DNA from: an uncultured Mediterraneibacter sp.
GTDB lineage: Bacteria; Bacillota; Clostridia; Lachnospirales; Lachnospiraceae
DNA: 46,900 nt
NCBI GenBank assembly: GCA_944376685.1
Contig: CALWDN010000005.1
Coordinates: 1 to 46,900 of the forward strand
Reading direction: 5' to 3'
Position 1 is the first letter of the stretch. Every line of letters starts with the position of its first letter. Shown here in pieces: positions 9,060 to 17,309 of the stretch. The notes under the pieces are model-generated. The model made no database searches. It had not been told where the DNA came from and worked only from the letters and a program-made list of their open reading frames with translations. The position numbers were made by a program, and so were the translations under genes.

Positions 9060-10820
9060 ATGAAGACAATAGGAATCGACCTGGGAACAACAAACAGTTG
9101 TGTTTCTGTTGTAGAGAATAACGTGCCGGTGATTATTCCGTGCAGTACGGGCGGCCAGACGACGCCCAGTGTGGCGGCATTTACGAAGAAGGGCGAGCGG
9201 CTGGTGGGAGCGGCGGCAAAGCGCCAGGCCGTGACCAATCCGGACCGGACGGTCAGCTCGGTCAAGCGCCATATGGGAACGGACTGGTCGGTCAGTATAG
9301 ACGGGAAAAGTTACAATGCGCAGATGATCAGCGCCATGATCCTGACGCAGTTAAAGAAAGATGCGGAAGAATTCCTCGGCGAGCCGGTGACCGACGCGGT
9401 CATCACGGTGCCGGCGTATTTTAATGACATCCAGCGGCAGGCGACGAAAGACGCCGGACGGATCGCGGGGCTTACGGTAAAGCGGATCATCAATGAGCCG
9501 ACCAGCGCGGCCATGTCTTACGGGCTGGATCACGGCGAGCCGCAGAAGGTCATGGTCTACGACCTGGGCGGCGGAACTTTCGACGTATCCATCATAGAGA
9601 TCGGGGAGGGCGTGATCGACGTCCTGTCCACATCCGGCGACAACCATCTGGGCGGCGATGATTTCGACGAGCGGATCGCGGACTGGATCCTCCGGAATTT
9701 CAAGGCAAAGTACCGCGCCGATCTGAGCAAAGATTTCTCCGCCATGCAGCGGATCCGGGAGGCGGCCGAGCAGACGAAGAAAGAACTTTCAACTTCCTCG
9801 ACCTCAAATATCAACCTGCCCTATCTGACCCAGATCAAGGGCGAGCCGGTGCATCTGGAGCTGACGCTTACACGCGCCGTGTTCAATGAACTGATACAGG
9901 ATCTGATCGAACGAACGCAGGAGCCCGTGAGGAATGCATTAAATGATGCGGGCCTTCAGCCGTCCGACCTGGGACGGGTGCTGCTGGTCGGAGGATCCAC
10001 AAGGATCCCGGCCGTGCAGGATATGGTGCGGCGGCTGACCGGAAAGGAGCCGTCAAGAAACATCAATCCGGATGAATGTGTGGCAAAAGGCGCGGCGATC
10101 CTCGGAAGCGCGCTGGAGGGAAATGCACTGGCGGCGGCCGGGACCGGGCAGAGCCTGCTGCTCATGGACGTGACGCCGCTGAGCCTTTCCATCGAGACGC
10201 TGGGCGGTGTGTCTACATGCCTGATCAAACGGAATTCCACGATACCGACCCGGTATTCTAAGATCTTTACGACCGCCGTACCCTATCAGAGCAGCGTTGA
10301 CATCCATGTACTCCAGGGAGAACGCCCGATGGCAAAGGACAATAAAACGATCGGGAAATTCCGTCTGAAAGGGATCCGCAAAGCCATGGCCGGCGTGCCA
10401 CAGATCGAAGTGACATTTGACATCGATGTAAACGGGATCCTGAAAGTATCTGCAAAAGATCTGGATACGGGAAAAGCCCAGTCTATAACGATCACCGCGG
10501 GCGACCGGATGTCGGATGCGGAGATCGAGCAGGCAATGCAGGACGCCCGGGAGTACGCGGGGCAGGATCAGCTGAGGCGGGACGCACTGGAGCTGATCGG
10601 GGATGCACAGAAGACCGCAGTCCAGGCCCGCCGCGTTCTGAAAGAACAGGACAAGATCATGGACAAGGCGCGGAAGAAACAGCTGAAAAAGGACGTCAGC
10701 GTCCTGGAAAAAGCATTGTCGAAGATCCGTGTGGACAAGGTGTCAGAAGAGGATATGGCCGGCGTGCGTGCGGCCATGCAGACCGTAGATGCAGGACTTG
10801 GCGCAGAAGTGCAGCAGTGA
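9060..10820 (+). CDS. dnaK: Hsp70 chaperone DnaK, short lone paralogue
   Basis: An ATP-dependent Hsp70 of 586 residues, shorter than the usual 610-640. The ATPase domain is complete: [15 protein letters not shown] (residues 4-18), [40 protein letters not shown] and [10 protein letters not shown]. The substrate-binding domain follows ([41 protein letters not shown]). The C-terminal lid is short and ends AEVQQ instead of the flexible tail ending EEVK-type. No grpE, dnaJ or hrcA is adjacent, so it is probably a second DnaK outside the main heat-shock operon. ATG follows AAGGAG at 11 bases. Regulation may involve the inverted repeat in its leader. Confidence 0.93.
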   Translation: MKTIGIDLGTTNSCVSVVENNVPVIIPCSTGGQTTPSVAAFTKKGERLVGAAAKRQAVTNPDRTVSSVKRHMGTDWSVSIDGKSYNAQMISAMILTQLKKDAEEFLGEPVTDAVITVPAYFNDIQRQATKDAGRIAGLTVKRIINEPTSAAMSYGLDHGEPQKVMVYDLGGGTFDVSIIEIGEGVIDVLSTSGDNHLGGDDFDERIADWILRNFKAKYRADLSKDFSAMQRIREAAEQTKKELSTSSTSNINLPYLTQIKGEPVHLELTLTRAVFNELIQDLIERTQEPVRNALNDAGLQPSDLGRVLLVGGSTRIPAVQDMVRRLTGKEPSRNINPDECVAKGAAILGSALEGNALAAAGTGQSLLLMDVTPLSLSIETLGGVSTCLIKRNSTIPTRYSKIFTTAVPYQSSVDIHVLQGERPMAKDNKTIGKFRLKGIRKAMAGVPQIEVTFDIDVNGILKVSAKDLDTGKAQSITITAGDRMSDAEIEQAMQDAREYAGQDQLRRDALELIGDAQKTAVQARRVLKEQDKIMDKARKKQLKKDVSVLEKALSKIRVDKVSEEDMAGVRAAMQTVDAGLGAEVQQ

Positions 10821-10831
10821 AATGAGAACAT

Positions 10832-10873
10832 AAAGAAAGGGAATCGTGCTTATCCGATTCCCTTTCTTTTTTT
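10832..10873. terminator. Bidirectional terminator between dnaK and mazG
   Basis: AAAGAAAGGGAATCG (10832-10846) pairs perfectly with CGATTCCCTTTCTTT (10855-10869), followed by a run of T. The hairpin overlaps the last codons and stop of mazG on the minus strand, so the lysine/arginine-rich MazG end (KKRKGIG) is partly dictated by the terminator. Confidence 0.92.
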
Positions 10874-11323
10874 TGCGGCGCAGATCAGTTCAATCGATTC
10901 GTTGAACGCTTCCGGAAGATATTCTTCCGTCCATTCTTTCCCCGCTTTTTCCTGTTTTTTGATCTCATCCCAGCTGGCCTGGGAACCGTCGTCCCCGGGG
11001 CCGTCCGAACTGCCGAAGACATGCGGGTGGCGGCGGATCATTTTGTCCGTGATGGACTGGATCACATCGTCCATGGTGAACAGACCTTCTTCCTCTGCGA
11101 TCCGGGCGTGCATGACCACCTGCATGAGCAGGTCTCCAAGCTCTTCCTTCAGATTGTCAGGATCGCCGGTCCGTTCAAGGATATTGATCCCGCAGATGAC
11201 TTCCGCGGCTTCTTCAATGCAGGTGCGTTTCAGGGAGGCATGGGTCTGGGCGCGGTCCCACGGGCAGCCGTCCGGGGCGCGCAGGCGTGCGATCACCTGT
11301 TCAAATTCCTCAAATTTCGTCAT
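10850..11323 (-). CDS. mazG: MazG-type nucleoside triphosphate pyrophosphohydrolase, single domain
   Basis: MazG proteins hydrolyse NTPs and dNTPs to monophosphates plus pyrophosphate as house-cleaning enzymes. The chosen ATG (11323-11321) follows GGGAGG and gives 157 residues; the upstream in-frame ATG at 11380 would add an unrelated extension. Motifs are RLRAPDGCPWDRAQTH, the metal-binding EEAAE and the ELGDLLMQVVMHA helix. The region MIRRHPHVFG is also typical. Only one MazG domain is present, compared with two in the Escherichia coli protein. It converges on dnaK and shares its terminator. No toxin or relA gene is nearby. Confidence 0.92.
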   Translation of the reverse strand: MTKFEEFEQVIARLRAPDGCPWDRAQTHASLKRTCIEEAAEVICGINILERTGDPDNLKEELGDLLMQVVMHARIAEEEGLFTMDDVIQSITDKMIRRHPHVFGSSDGPGDDGSQASWDEIKKQEKAGKEWTEEYLPEAFNESIELICAAKKRKGIG

Positions 11324-11406
11324 GAAAATGCCTCCCTTCCAATGTAGATTCATCTTACTACGTTTGGGGAAGAGAGGCAAGAAATTTATAATTCTTGTTA
11401 TGCCAG

Positions 11407-12777
11407 TCAGAAATCAGCAGATAAGGTTGCATACCCGCGGATTTCTCTGACACCATTGTATCGGACCTCCGGTTTCAGTCCATACACGGCGCTGCTGATC
11501 ACATATTCGCCGTCATTGACATACACTTCGATGAGGTTGCTGTCAACGATCACATCCAGATGGCAGGTGCCGTCCGGATTATTATAGTCTGTATCCGGCG
11601 TCTCAGAAACCAGATGAGCGCCTTCAGATGCAGGGTATACGGCCGTGCGGTCGGTAACAATGCGGTTTCCTTTCCGGGTGATGAGATATCCGCCGATATC
11701 CAGACTTTCATTTTCTGCGAGATCGAGGGAAACAAGACATCCGCTTTCTGTGATGCCGGATAAAGCGGATGCGTTCAGTTCTGTAATATTTCCCAATGCT
11801 TTTGAATAAGCCTTCCGGATATTCGGATGCATGCGGAAGAAGATGTGCCCGTCCTGCACTTCAACGACGCGCGGCGAACAGAACATGCCGATCCAGCCGC
11901 CGTCTGCGACTTTCGGCATCCGGACCCAGGCGGTCATGATCCGCCGGCCTTCCGCGTCCAGTGTGGTCTGTGGGGCGTACAGGTCGAGCCCGTAATCCAG
12001 ATACTGATAATCATCCGGGATCCGGATGCTGCAGGTGTCTTCATCAAATGCAACAGGGAAGCAGATGGACTGGTTCCGCTCTTTTTCTCCGTTGTTTAAA
12101 AGCCCCATGGCGGAGAGGAGAAGCACGCCGCCGCCCACTGTCTCAAAGTAGTCCGGGCATTCCCACATCCAGCCGTATTCCGGTCCTTTGAACGCTTTAT
12201 TGATGTAAGTCCAGGTGTGAAGGTCTTCGCTCCGGTAGAAGAGGACTTCTCCGTATTTTTCACTCATGGTGCTTCCAAGGATGAGGTACCAGGCGTCTCT
12301 GCCGCGCCAGATCTTCGGGTCGCGGGTGTGGGTGCGGTCGCCGATGGACGGATCGGTAACCGGCGGGATGATCACTTCTTTGCCCTGTTCGTTGTCAAAA
12401 TGATATCCGTCTTCCGAGCAGATCAAAAGCTGCGCGGATTCAAACTGTTCATCCAGGCAGGTGTGCGGATCTTCGGGGTTGACGACCTCATAGCGGACGC
12501 CGGTGTAGACGAGATAAAGCTTCCCGTCTTGTTCGATGGCGCTTCCGGAGAAGCAGCCGTTCTGATCCGCCCGGGTGGTGGGGTAGAGGGCCAAGCCCTT
12601 ATGCTCCCATGTGACCAGGTCCCGGCTTACGGCATGTCCCCAGTGCATGGTCCCCCAGCGGGGACCATAGGGGAAATATTGATAGAAAAGGTGGTAGTAT
12701 CCGTTGTAGTATATGAAGCCGTTCGGGTCATTGACCCAGTTGTCCGGCGCTTTTAAATGTAATGACTGTGTTTTCAT
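11407..12777 (-). CDS. GH32 beta-fructosidase (sucrose/fructan hydrolase), intracellular
   Basis: Glycoside hydrolase family 32, 456 residues, no signal peptide. The signature is complete: the nucleophile Asp17 in WVNDPNG, the transition-state stabiliser Asp153 in TRDPKIW, and the acid/base Glu206 in WECPDYF. A C-terminal beta-sandwich follows from about residue 310. It hydrolyses beta-fructofuranosyl bonds in sucrose or short fructans. It is the last gene of the sugar ABC operon on the minus strand, behind GGAGG, 60 bases after the ATPase gene. Because uptake is by ABC transport and not by phosphotransferase, the substrate should be an unphosphorylated sugar, so a name such as sucrose-6-phosphate hydrolase would be less apt. 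Confidence 0.93.
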   Translation of the reverse strand: MKTQSLHLKAPDNWVNDPNGFIYYNGYYHLFYQYFPYGPRWGTMHWGHAVSRDLVTWEHKGLALYPTTRADQNGCFSGSAIEQDGKLYLVYTGVRYEVVNPEDPHTCLDEQFESAQLLICSEDGYHFDNEQGKEVIIPPVTDPSIGDRTHTRDPKIWRGRDAWYLILGSTMSEKYGEVLFYRSEDLHTWTYINKAFKGPEYGWMWECPDYFETVGGGVLLLSAMGLLNNGEKERNQSICFPVAFDEDTCSIRIPDDYQYLDYGLDLYAPQTTLDAEGRRIMTAWVRMPKVADGGWIGMFCSPRVVEVQDGHIFFRMHPNIRKAYSKALGNITELNASALSGITESGCLVSLDLAENESLDIGGYLITRKGNRIVTDRTAVYPASEGAHLVSETPDTDYNNPDGTCHLDVIVDSNLIEVYVNDGEYVISSAVYGLKPEVRYNGVREIRGYATLSADF

Positions 12778-12811
12778 ACTGCCTCCATGATCATAATCTA
12801 TCTCTGCTCAC

Positions 12812-12830
12812 AGGTGTATCCTGACAGGAT
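12812..12830 (-). promoter_or_regulatory. Small inverted repeat between ATPase and GH32 genes
   Basis: In the 60-base gap of the operon, ATCCTG and CAGGAT form a tight inverted repeat with almost no loop. There is no U-tract. It may be an mRNA-processing or stability hairpin that sets different expression of transporter and hydrolase, but this is only a suggestion. Confidence 0.3.
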
Positions 12831-12837
12831 GCTCTGT

Positions 12838-13938
12838 TTACATTTCAGTGTAATTTACACCCGTTTCTTTGTCAAAGAAATGCATCTTTGACGGCATGAA
12901 TACGAAGTGGATCGTGTCTCCGATCTGGCTGATCTCGTATTTGGAAACACGGGCAACAGCCTGGGCGCCGCCGAAGGAGAAGTACAGGTTGTTTTCATTG
13001 CCCATCACTTCGGTGTCGGTGATGACCGCGCTCTGTGCGTTGTCTTTGTTGAGGTCCATGTTCTGGGCGTCCAGCTTGATGTCTTCGCCGCGGATGCCGA
13101 GGATCATCTCACCTGTACGGCCGTTCAGCTTCTTCTGCATGCCTTCCGACAGGGTGATCGTATTTCCGTCGCTGAACTTCACGGTGCCGCCGTCAACCGT
13201 CACATTGAAGAAGTTCATCTGCGGGGAACCGATGAATCCGGCCACGAACTGGTTTACCGGATGATCGTAGAGCTCCATTGGTTTTCCGACCTGCTGGATC
13301 ACGCCGTCTTTCATGATGACGATGCGGTCCGCCATGGTCATGGCCTCCACCTGGTCGTGGGTAACGTAGATCGTGGTCGCGCCGATCTGACGGTGGAGCT
13401 TGCTGATCTCGGTCCTCATGCTGACGCGGAGCTTGGCGTCCAGGTTGGAGAGCGGCTCATCCATAAGAAATACTTTGGAGTTCTTGACGATGGCGCGGCC
13501 CAGGGCGACTCTCTGGCGCTGACCGCCGGAGAGGTTCTTCGGTTTGCGGTAGCGGTATTCCTCAAGGCCGAGGATGTTGATGGCCCAGTCCACTTTCTTT
13601 TTGATCTGGTCCGCCGGCATTTTCATATTTTTCAGGCCGTATCCGATATTTTTCTCTACCGTCATGTGCGGGTAGAGGGCGTAGTTCTGGAACACCATGG
13701 AGATGCCGCGGTCGCGTGGCGCGACTTCGTTGACTTTCTTCCCGTCGATATAGAGCTCGCCGCCGGTGATCTCCTCGAATCCCGCCATCATGCGCAGGGT
13801 TGTGGATTTGCCGCAGCCGGACGGGCCGACAAAGGCGATAAATTCTTTCTCTTCAATGTCAAGGTTGAAGTTGTCTACGGTATTTTTATCTGAACCCGGA
13901 TATTTCTTGCATACGTTTTTGAATTCTATAAAGCTCAT
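12838..13938 (-). CDS. ugpC: Carbohydrate ABC transporter ATPase (MsmK/UgpC type)
   Basis: The ATP-hydrolysing subunit of a CUT1 sugar importer, 366 residues. The nucleotide-binding domain shows Walker A GPSGCGKSTT (about 38-47), the Q-loop FQNYALYPHMTV, the signature LSGGQRQRVALGRA, Walker B VFLMDEPLSNLD and the H-loop TIYVTHDQ. A C-terminal OB-type TOBE domain (from about 240, GIRGEDIKL) is typical of MalK-like ATPases. CUT1 operons in Firmicutes often lack a dedicated ATPase and share MsmK; here it is encoded within the operon, between the permeases and the hydrolase. The start ATG follows AAGGAAGG. Confidence 0.94.
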   Translation of the reverse strand: MSFIEFKNVCKKYPGSDKNTVDNFNLDIEEKEFIAFVGPSGCGKSTTLRMMAGFEEITGGELYIDGKKVNEVAPRDRGISMVFQNYALYPHMTVEKNIGYGLKNMKMPADQIKKKVDWAINILGLEEYRYRKPKNLSGGQRQRVALGRAIVKNSKVFLMDEPLSNLDAKLRVSMRTEISKLHRQIGATTIYVTHDQVEAMTMADRIVIMKDGVIQQVGKPMELYDHPVNQFVAGFIGSPQMNFFNVTVDGGTVKFSDGNTITLSEGMQKKLNGRTGEMILGIRGEDIKLDAQNMDLNKDNAQSAVITDTEVMGNENNLYFSFGGAQAVARVSKYEISQIGDTIHFVFMPSKMHFFDKETGVNYTEM

Positions 13939-13942
13939 TTTA

Positions 13943-14794
13943 TTATCCTTCCTTTGATCCTGTTGAAGTTACACCTTCTACGATCTGTTTGGAGAACAGG
14001 GAGTAGATGATGATGACCGGTATTGTTACAAGGGTGATGACTGCCAGCGTCTGTCCCATCGTCGTGTTCTCATTGGAGGTGATGGAGTTCAGACCGATCT
14101 GTGCGGTCAGCAGGTCGCTTGATGTAAATACAAGCGACGGCCAGAGGTAATCGTTCCATACATTCAGGAATGTGAATACGCTGACGGTTGCCACAACGGT
14201 CTTGGACATGGGCAGCACCATGGTGAAGAAATATTTCACCGGGCCGCAGTGATCAAGTTGCGCCGCCTCGTACACATCGTCCGGCAGGCTTACGAACACC
14301 TGGCGGAAGAGGAAGATATTGAACGGGTTGACGATCAGCGGCAGGATGTAGCCTACGATCGTATTTAACAGGCCGGCTTTGGCGATGATCAGGAAATGGA
14401 TGGTGATGACCGTCTCTGTCGGCACGATGAGCAGCATGATGATGATCATGAGCCACTGATCGCGGAACGGGAATCTGATCTTGGCCAGTGCATATCCGGC
14501 AAGTCCGTTTACAACGATGCTCAGGACGATCAGGATCGCCGCGTAGAGGAGTGTGTTCCCCATGTATCTTAAGAAATTCGTATCCGTGACGATGGACACA
14601 TAGTTGTCAAGGAAATTTCCGTTTAATGCCGGCGGGATGAACGCTGCGATGGTGTTCATGTCCGCGGTGATGGCCGCATCCGGTTTAAAGGAGTTGGCCA
14701 GCATCCAGATGACCGGGAAGAGGAAGAATACAGAGAGCACAAGCAGTACGGCCACCAGGATCCAGTTAATTCGTTTTTGCTTTTTTGTGAACAT
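13943..14794 (-). CDS. Carbohydrate ABC transporter permease, MalG type
   Basis: A 283-residue CUT1 permease with about six membrane segments. The first begins RINWILVAVLLVLSVFFLFP. The EAA loop that contacts the ATPase is YEAAQLDHCGPVKYFFTMVLPMS. It overlaps the upstream permease gene by 29 bases, and the start at 14794 is backed by AAGGAGGGAAGG, which indicates translational coupling. With the preceding permease it forms the membrane channel of the fructoside importer. Confidence 0.94.
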   Translation of the reverse strand: MFTKKQKRINWILVAVLLVLSVFFLFPVIWMLANSFKPDAAITADMNTIAAFIPPALNGNFLDNYVSIVTDTNFLRYMGNTLLYAAILIVLSIVVNGLAGYALAKIRFPFRDQWLMIIIMLLIVPTETVITIHFLIIAKAGLLNTIVGYILPLIVNPFNIFLFRQVFVSLPDDVYEAAQLDHCGPVKYFFTMVLPMSKTVVATVSVFTFLNVWNDYLWPSLVFTSSDLLTAQIGLNSITSNENTTMGQTLAVITLVTIPVIIIYSLFSKQIVEGVTSTGSKEG

Positions 14795-15665
14795 GTTTCC
14801 TTCCCTCCTTGTCCTTTGTCAATGTGTTCTGTATGATCGTCAGGATCACGACGAAGATGGTGAATACGATTGCCATGGTGGACGCAAGTCCCATCTCCCA
14901 GTTGACCGTGCCGGTCTCGTAAATGTCGTACACGATCGTGTAGGTGGAGTGGTCCGGGCCGCCTCCGGTCATGACCATAGGCTGTACCAGCATCCGGAAT
15001 GCGCCGATCGTTACGGTGATGAATACGAAGATGCACAGCGGCTTCAGCTCCGGAAGTGTGATGTCTTTGAACTTCTGCCATCCGCTGGCGTGGTCCATTT
15101 CCGCCGCCTCATAGAGGGCGGGATTGATGTTCTGCAGGCCGCCAAGGAAAATGATCATCTGGTAGCCCACGCCCTGCCATACGCTCATGATGGCGATGGA
15201 CGGAAGCGCCTGGTCCGCGCTGTGGATAAACGGCTGGGTGTCGATCCCCACATTTGCCAGCAGAGTGTTGAGGATGCCTTCCGGGCTGTAGATCTGCATC
15301 CACAGGGTGGATACGACTGCCAGGGACATGACCACTGGCACGAAGAAGGCAACTTTGAAATACTTCTTGCAGTGGGCGCATTTGTTGATGGCCAGCGCAA
15401 GGAGCAGGGCGCCGCCGCACTGCAGCGGTACGATGATGATCACGAATTTTACGGTATTCAGGAAAGACTGTACGAACAGCTCATCCTTAAAGATATTGAT
15501 GTAGTTTTCCAGTCCCACGAAGTGCGTCAGCTCCGGGTTCAGCGCGAAGTAGTCGGTAAAGCTGAATCCGAACGTAAGCAGCATCGGCAGGAATAAGAAC
15601 AGTGTCAGCAGCACAAGCGCGGGTCCGAAAAACGCCATTCCCATGATTGAATTTTTTCTCTTCAT
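14766..15665 (-). CDS. Carbohydrate ABC transporter permease, MalF type
   Basis: A 299-residue CUT1 permease with six predicted membrane segments. The N-terminus MKRKNSIMGMAFFGPALVLL leads into the first segment. The EAA loop reads YEAAEMDHASGWQKFKDITLPELKP. It follows the binding-protein gene after only three bases and overlaps the second permease at its end. It partners with the MalG-type subunit. Confidence 0.94.
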   Translation of the reverse strand: MKRKNSIMGMAFFGPALVLLTLFLFLPMLLTFGFSFTDYFALNPELTHFVGLENYINIFKDELFVQSFLNTVKFVIIIVPLQCGGALLLALAINKCAHCKKYFKVAFFVPVVMSLAVVSTLWMQIYSPEGILNTLLANVGIDTQPFIHSADQALPSIAIMSVWQGVGYQMIIFLGGLQNINPALYEAAEMDHASGWQKFKDITLPELKPLCIFVFITVTIGAFRMLVQPMVMTGGGPDHSTYTIVYDIYETGTVNWEMGLASTMAIVFTIFVVILTIIQNTLTKDKEGRKHVHKKAKTN

Positions 15666-15668
15666 AAT

Positions 15669-17003
15669 TTATTCCCTCGTATAACGTTCCAGTTTCTGAT
15701 CGATCCGGTCTACGGCTTTGTCAAGTTCTGCCTGTGTGTCTTTGCCGCCCAGCGCCACGCTTTCCAGCACTTCCTGGAAAGAGGTGCTCACCTGCGGGTA
15801 GACCGGCGTCTTCGGCCTCGGATGGCCGTAGGTGCTCAGCTGATCATAGAGCGCTGCATAGTTCTCATCTGTCTGGAACACATCGATGTTTTCAAATGCC
15901 TCATAGGTGGACGGGAAGCTTTTTGCCATCTCCCAGATGCGGATGCCGCTTTCCGCCCCGCTCATCCATTTGACCAGCTCGGTCGCGCCTTCGATGTCCT
16001 CTGTCTCCGAGGATGCTGCGAAAGCCCAGGAGCCGGTGGGGGTGTAGGTGCCGCCGTCCCAGTTGTCGCTGACGACATAGGGCGCCACGCCGAGGTTGAT
16101 GTCCGGGTAGCTGGTGTATACGGTGTTCACTTCCCAGGCGCCGTCGAACTTGAATGCCGCCCGGCCGCTCTCGAAGAGATGGTCGATGGGCGCCTCGGAC
16201 ATGTATTCATTTTCCACGATCGAGCGGAAATAGTTCATGGCGTCCGCTGTCTGTTCAGAATTAAAATAGCCGTCCACGGTCAGCCCGTCATCGCTGACCA
16301 GCTCGCCGCCGTCCGACCAGACGAAGGGAGCGAAGTAGTAGATGCTCGTCTCGCCCACGGGGAATGTCATATCCAGCGGATAGCCGTCTTTCTCATCCAT
16401 CAGGGGCTTCAGTTCTTCCAGGATATCCGTGAATTCCGACCAGGTCCAGGGATGGTCCGCATCCGGAACCTCGATGCCGGCTTCTTCCAGGATGTCTTTG
16501 TTGTAGTAGAGGCCTACGCTGGATTCCATCACACCCAGAGCGTAGAGCTCATCATTTACGGTGCCCTGTTCGATGATGGAAGGAAGATATTCATTTTCCT
16601 CCTCTTCGGTCAGATCCGCCAGCGGCTGGATGATCCCGTTCGCCGCGTAAGCCGAGATATTCGGTCCGTCCACGGTCAGTACATCCGGCAGGCCGCCTGC
16701 CATGACAGAGGCATTGACCTTGTCGGAATATCCGCCGCCGCTGTCATTTCGCGGAACAAACTCGATGTCCGCAAAGTATTTGCCGTCATACGCCTCATTA
16801 AATGTCTCTACGGATTCTTTGTAAGCCTGTCCCTCCTCAGTGTCTTCGATGGAGTGTACCCAGATCGACAGATAAGATTCGCCCTCATCATATCCGGCAA
16901 TGTCGCCGGGCTCGGGATCCTTCTGCTGGCAGCCGGTAAGACCGACGGCAGAGAAGGCCAGGAGCATTGCGGTCAGGTACATTAATCGCCTTTTCAATTC
17001 CAT
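15669..17003 (-). CDS. Extracellular sugar-binding lipoprotein of ABC importer
   Basis: A family 1 solute-binding protein of 444 residues. The signal peptide ends in the lipobox LTGC, so Cys25 is probably lipid-modified and the protein is anchored outside the membrane. The mature part has the pattern of sugar binders (LSIWVHS, FAFASS-like segments TGSWAFAASSETEDIEGA, LVKWMSG). It is the first gene of the operon, divergent from the LacI regulator. ATG follows GGAGGAGATGG. The substrate, inferred from the GH32 hydrolase, is sucrose or a fructo-oligosaccharide. Confidence 0.93.
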   Translation of the reverse strand: MELKRRLMYLTAMLLAFSAVGLTGCQQKDPEPGDIAGYDEGESYLSIWVHSIEDTEEGQAYKESVETFNEAYDGKYFADIEFVPRNDSGGGYSDKVNASVMAGGLPDVLTVDGPNISAYAANGIIQPLADLTEEEENEYLPSIIEQGTVNDELYALGVMESSVGLYYNKDILEEAGIEVPDADHPWTWSEFTDILEELKPLMDEKDGYPLDMTFPVGETSIYYFAPFVWSDGGELVSDDGLTVDGYFNSEQTADAMNYFRSIVENEYMSEAPIDHLFESGRAAFKFDGAWEVNTVYTSYPDINLGVAPYVVSDNWDGGTYTPTGSWAFAASSETEDIEGATELVKWMSGAESGIRIWEMAKSFPSTYEAFENIDVFQTDENYAALYDQLSTYGHPRPKTPVYPQVSTSFQEVLESVALGGKDTQAELDKAVDRIDQKLERYTRE

Positions 17004-17049
17004 CTCCTCCTTTTTGTTTTATTTTGTATATATGTAAAAGGTAAGTGCG

Positions 17050-17070
17050 TAACCGGTTAAGTAACCGGTT
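17050..17070. promoter_or_regulatory. Operator pair 1 (LacI-type, AACCGGTT x2)
   Basis: TAACCGGTTA (17050-17059) and TAACCGGTT (17062-17070) are two palindromes whose CCGG centres are 12 bases apart. The core AACCGGTT matches the CG-centred operators bound by LacI/GalR regulators. The pair sits just upstream of the likely -10 of the sugar operon, in a position to block transcription. Confidence 0.7.
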
Positions 17071-17170
17071 CCTTTAATGCAATCATAGACCTGAAAGGAG
17101 AGAATGTCAATATAAAAAACCAGTTTCGGCAAATGTTACATTTTCGGAACGGCCTTTCTGTAAAACATTC

Positions 17171-17196
17171 ACAAAACCGGTTTTGTTACCGGTTAC
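17171..17196. promoter_or_regulatory. Operator pair 2 (LacI-type), next to the regulator promoter
   Basis: ACAAAACCGGTTTTGT (17171-17186) is a perfect 16-base palindrome. GTTACCGGTTAC (17185-17196) shares the ACCGGT core. The CCGG centres are again 12 bases apart, as in pair 1, and the two pairs lie 124 bases apart. The second pair ends five bases before the -35 of the regulator gene. Confidence 0.7.
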
Positions 17197-17200
17197 TTTA

Positions 17201-17230
17201 TTGATTTTACAATGCTTCATCTGATATACT
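17201..17230 (+). promoter_or_regulatory. Promoter of the LacI-family regulator
   Basis: TTGATT (17201-17206), an 18-base spacer, and TATACT (17225-17230) preceded by TGA (extended -10). It lies 80 bases before the regulator ATG and directly downstream of operator pair 2, which suggests autoregulation. Confidence 0.55.
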
Positions 17231-17309
17231 GTATCTGTGAAAATGGAAGCGGACAGAACCCTTCAGTTTCTGCCGCTGCGGAACAGAAATAACAGAGGGC
17301 AGGCGGAAT

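Larger units (their letters stand above)
17004..17309. promoter_or_regulatory. Divergent control region of the sugar operon and LacI gene
   Basis: This 306-base gene-free stretch separates divergent starts. It holds two pairs of AACCGGTT-type palindromes (listed separately), one near each gene, with a plausible promoter for the regulator at 17201-17230. A weaker AAACCAGTTT copy lies at 17117-17126. For the operon direction a TATATA element lies about 30 bases before the binding-protein start (around 17031), with the first operator pair in the expected -35 region. No small gene was seen. Confidence 0.75.

Noticed and set aside
15822..16985. 387-codon plus-strand frame opposite the sugar-binding protein
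   Set aside because: The minus-strand gene has a lipobox, operon context and ribosome binding site; the plus frame has none of these.
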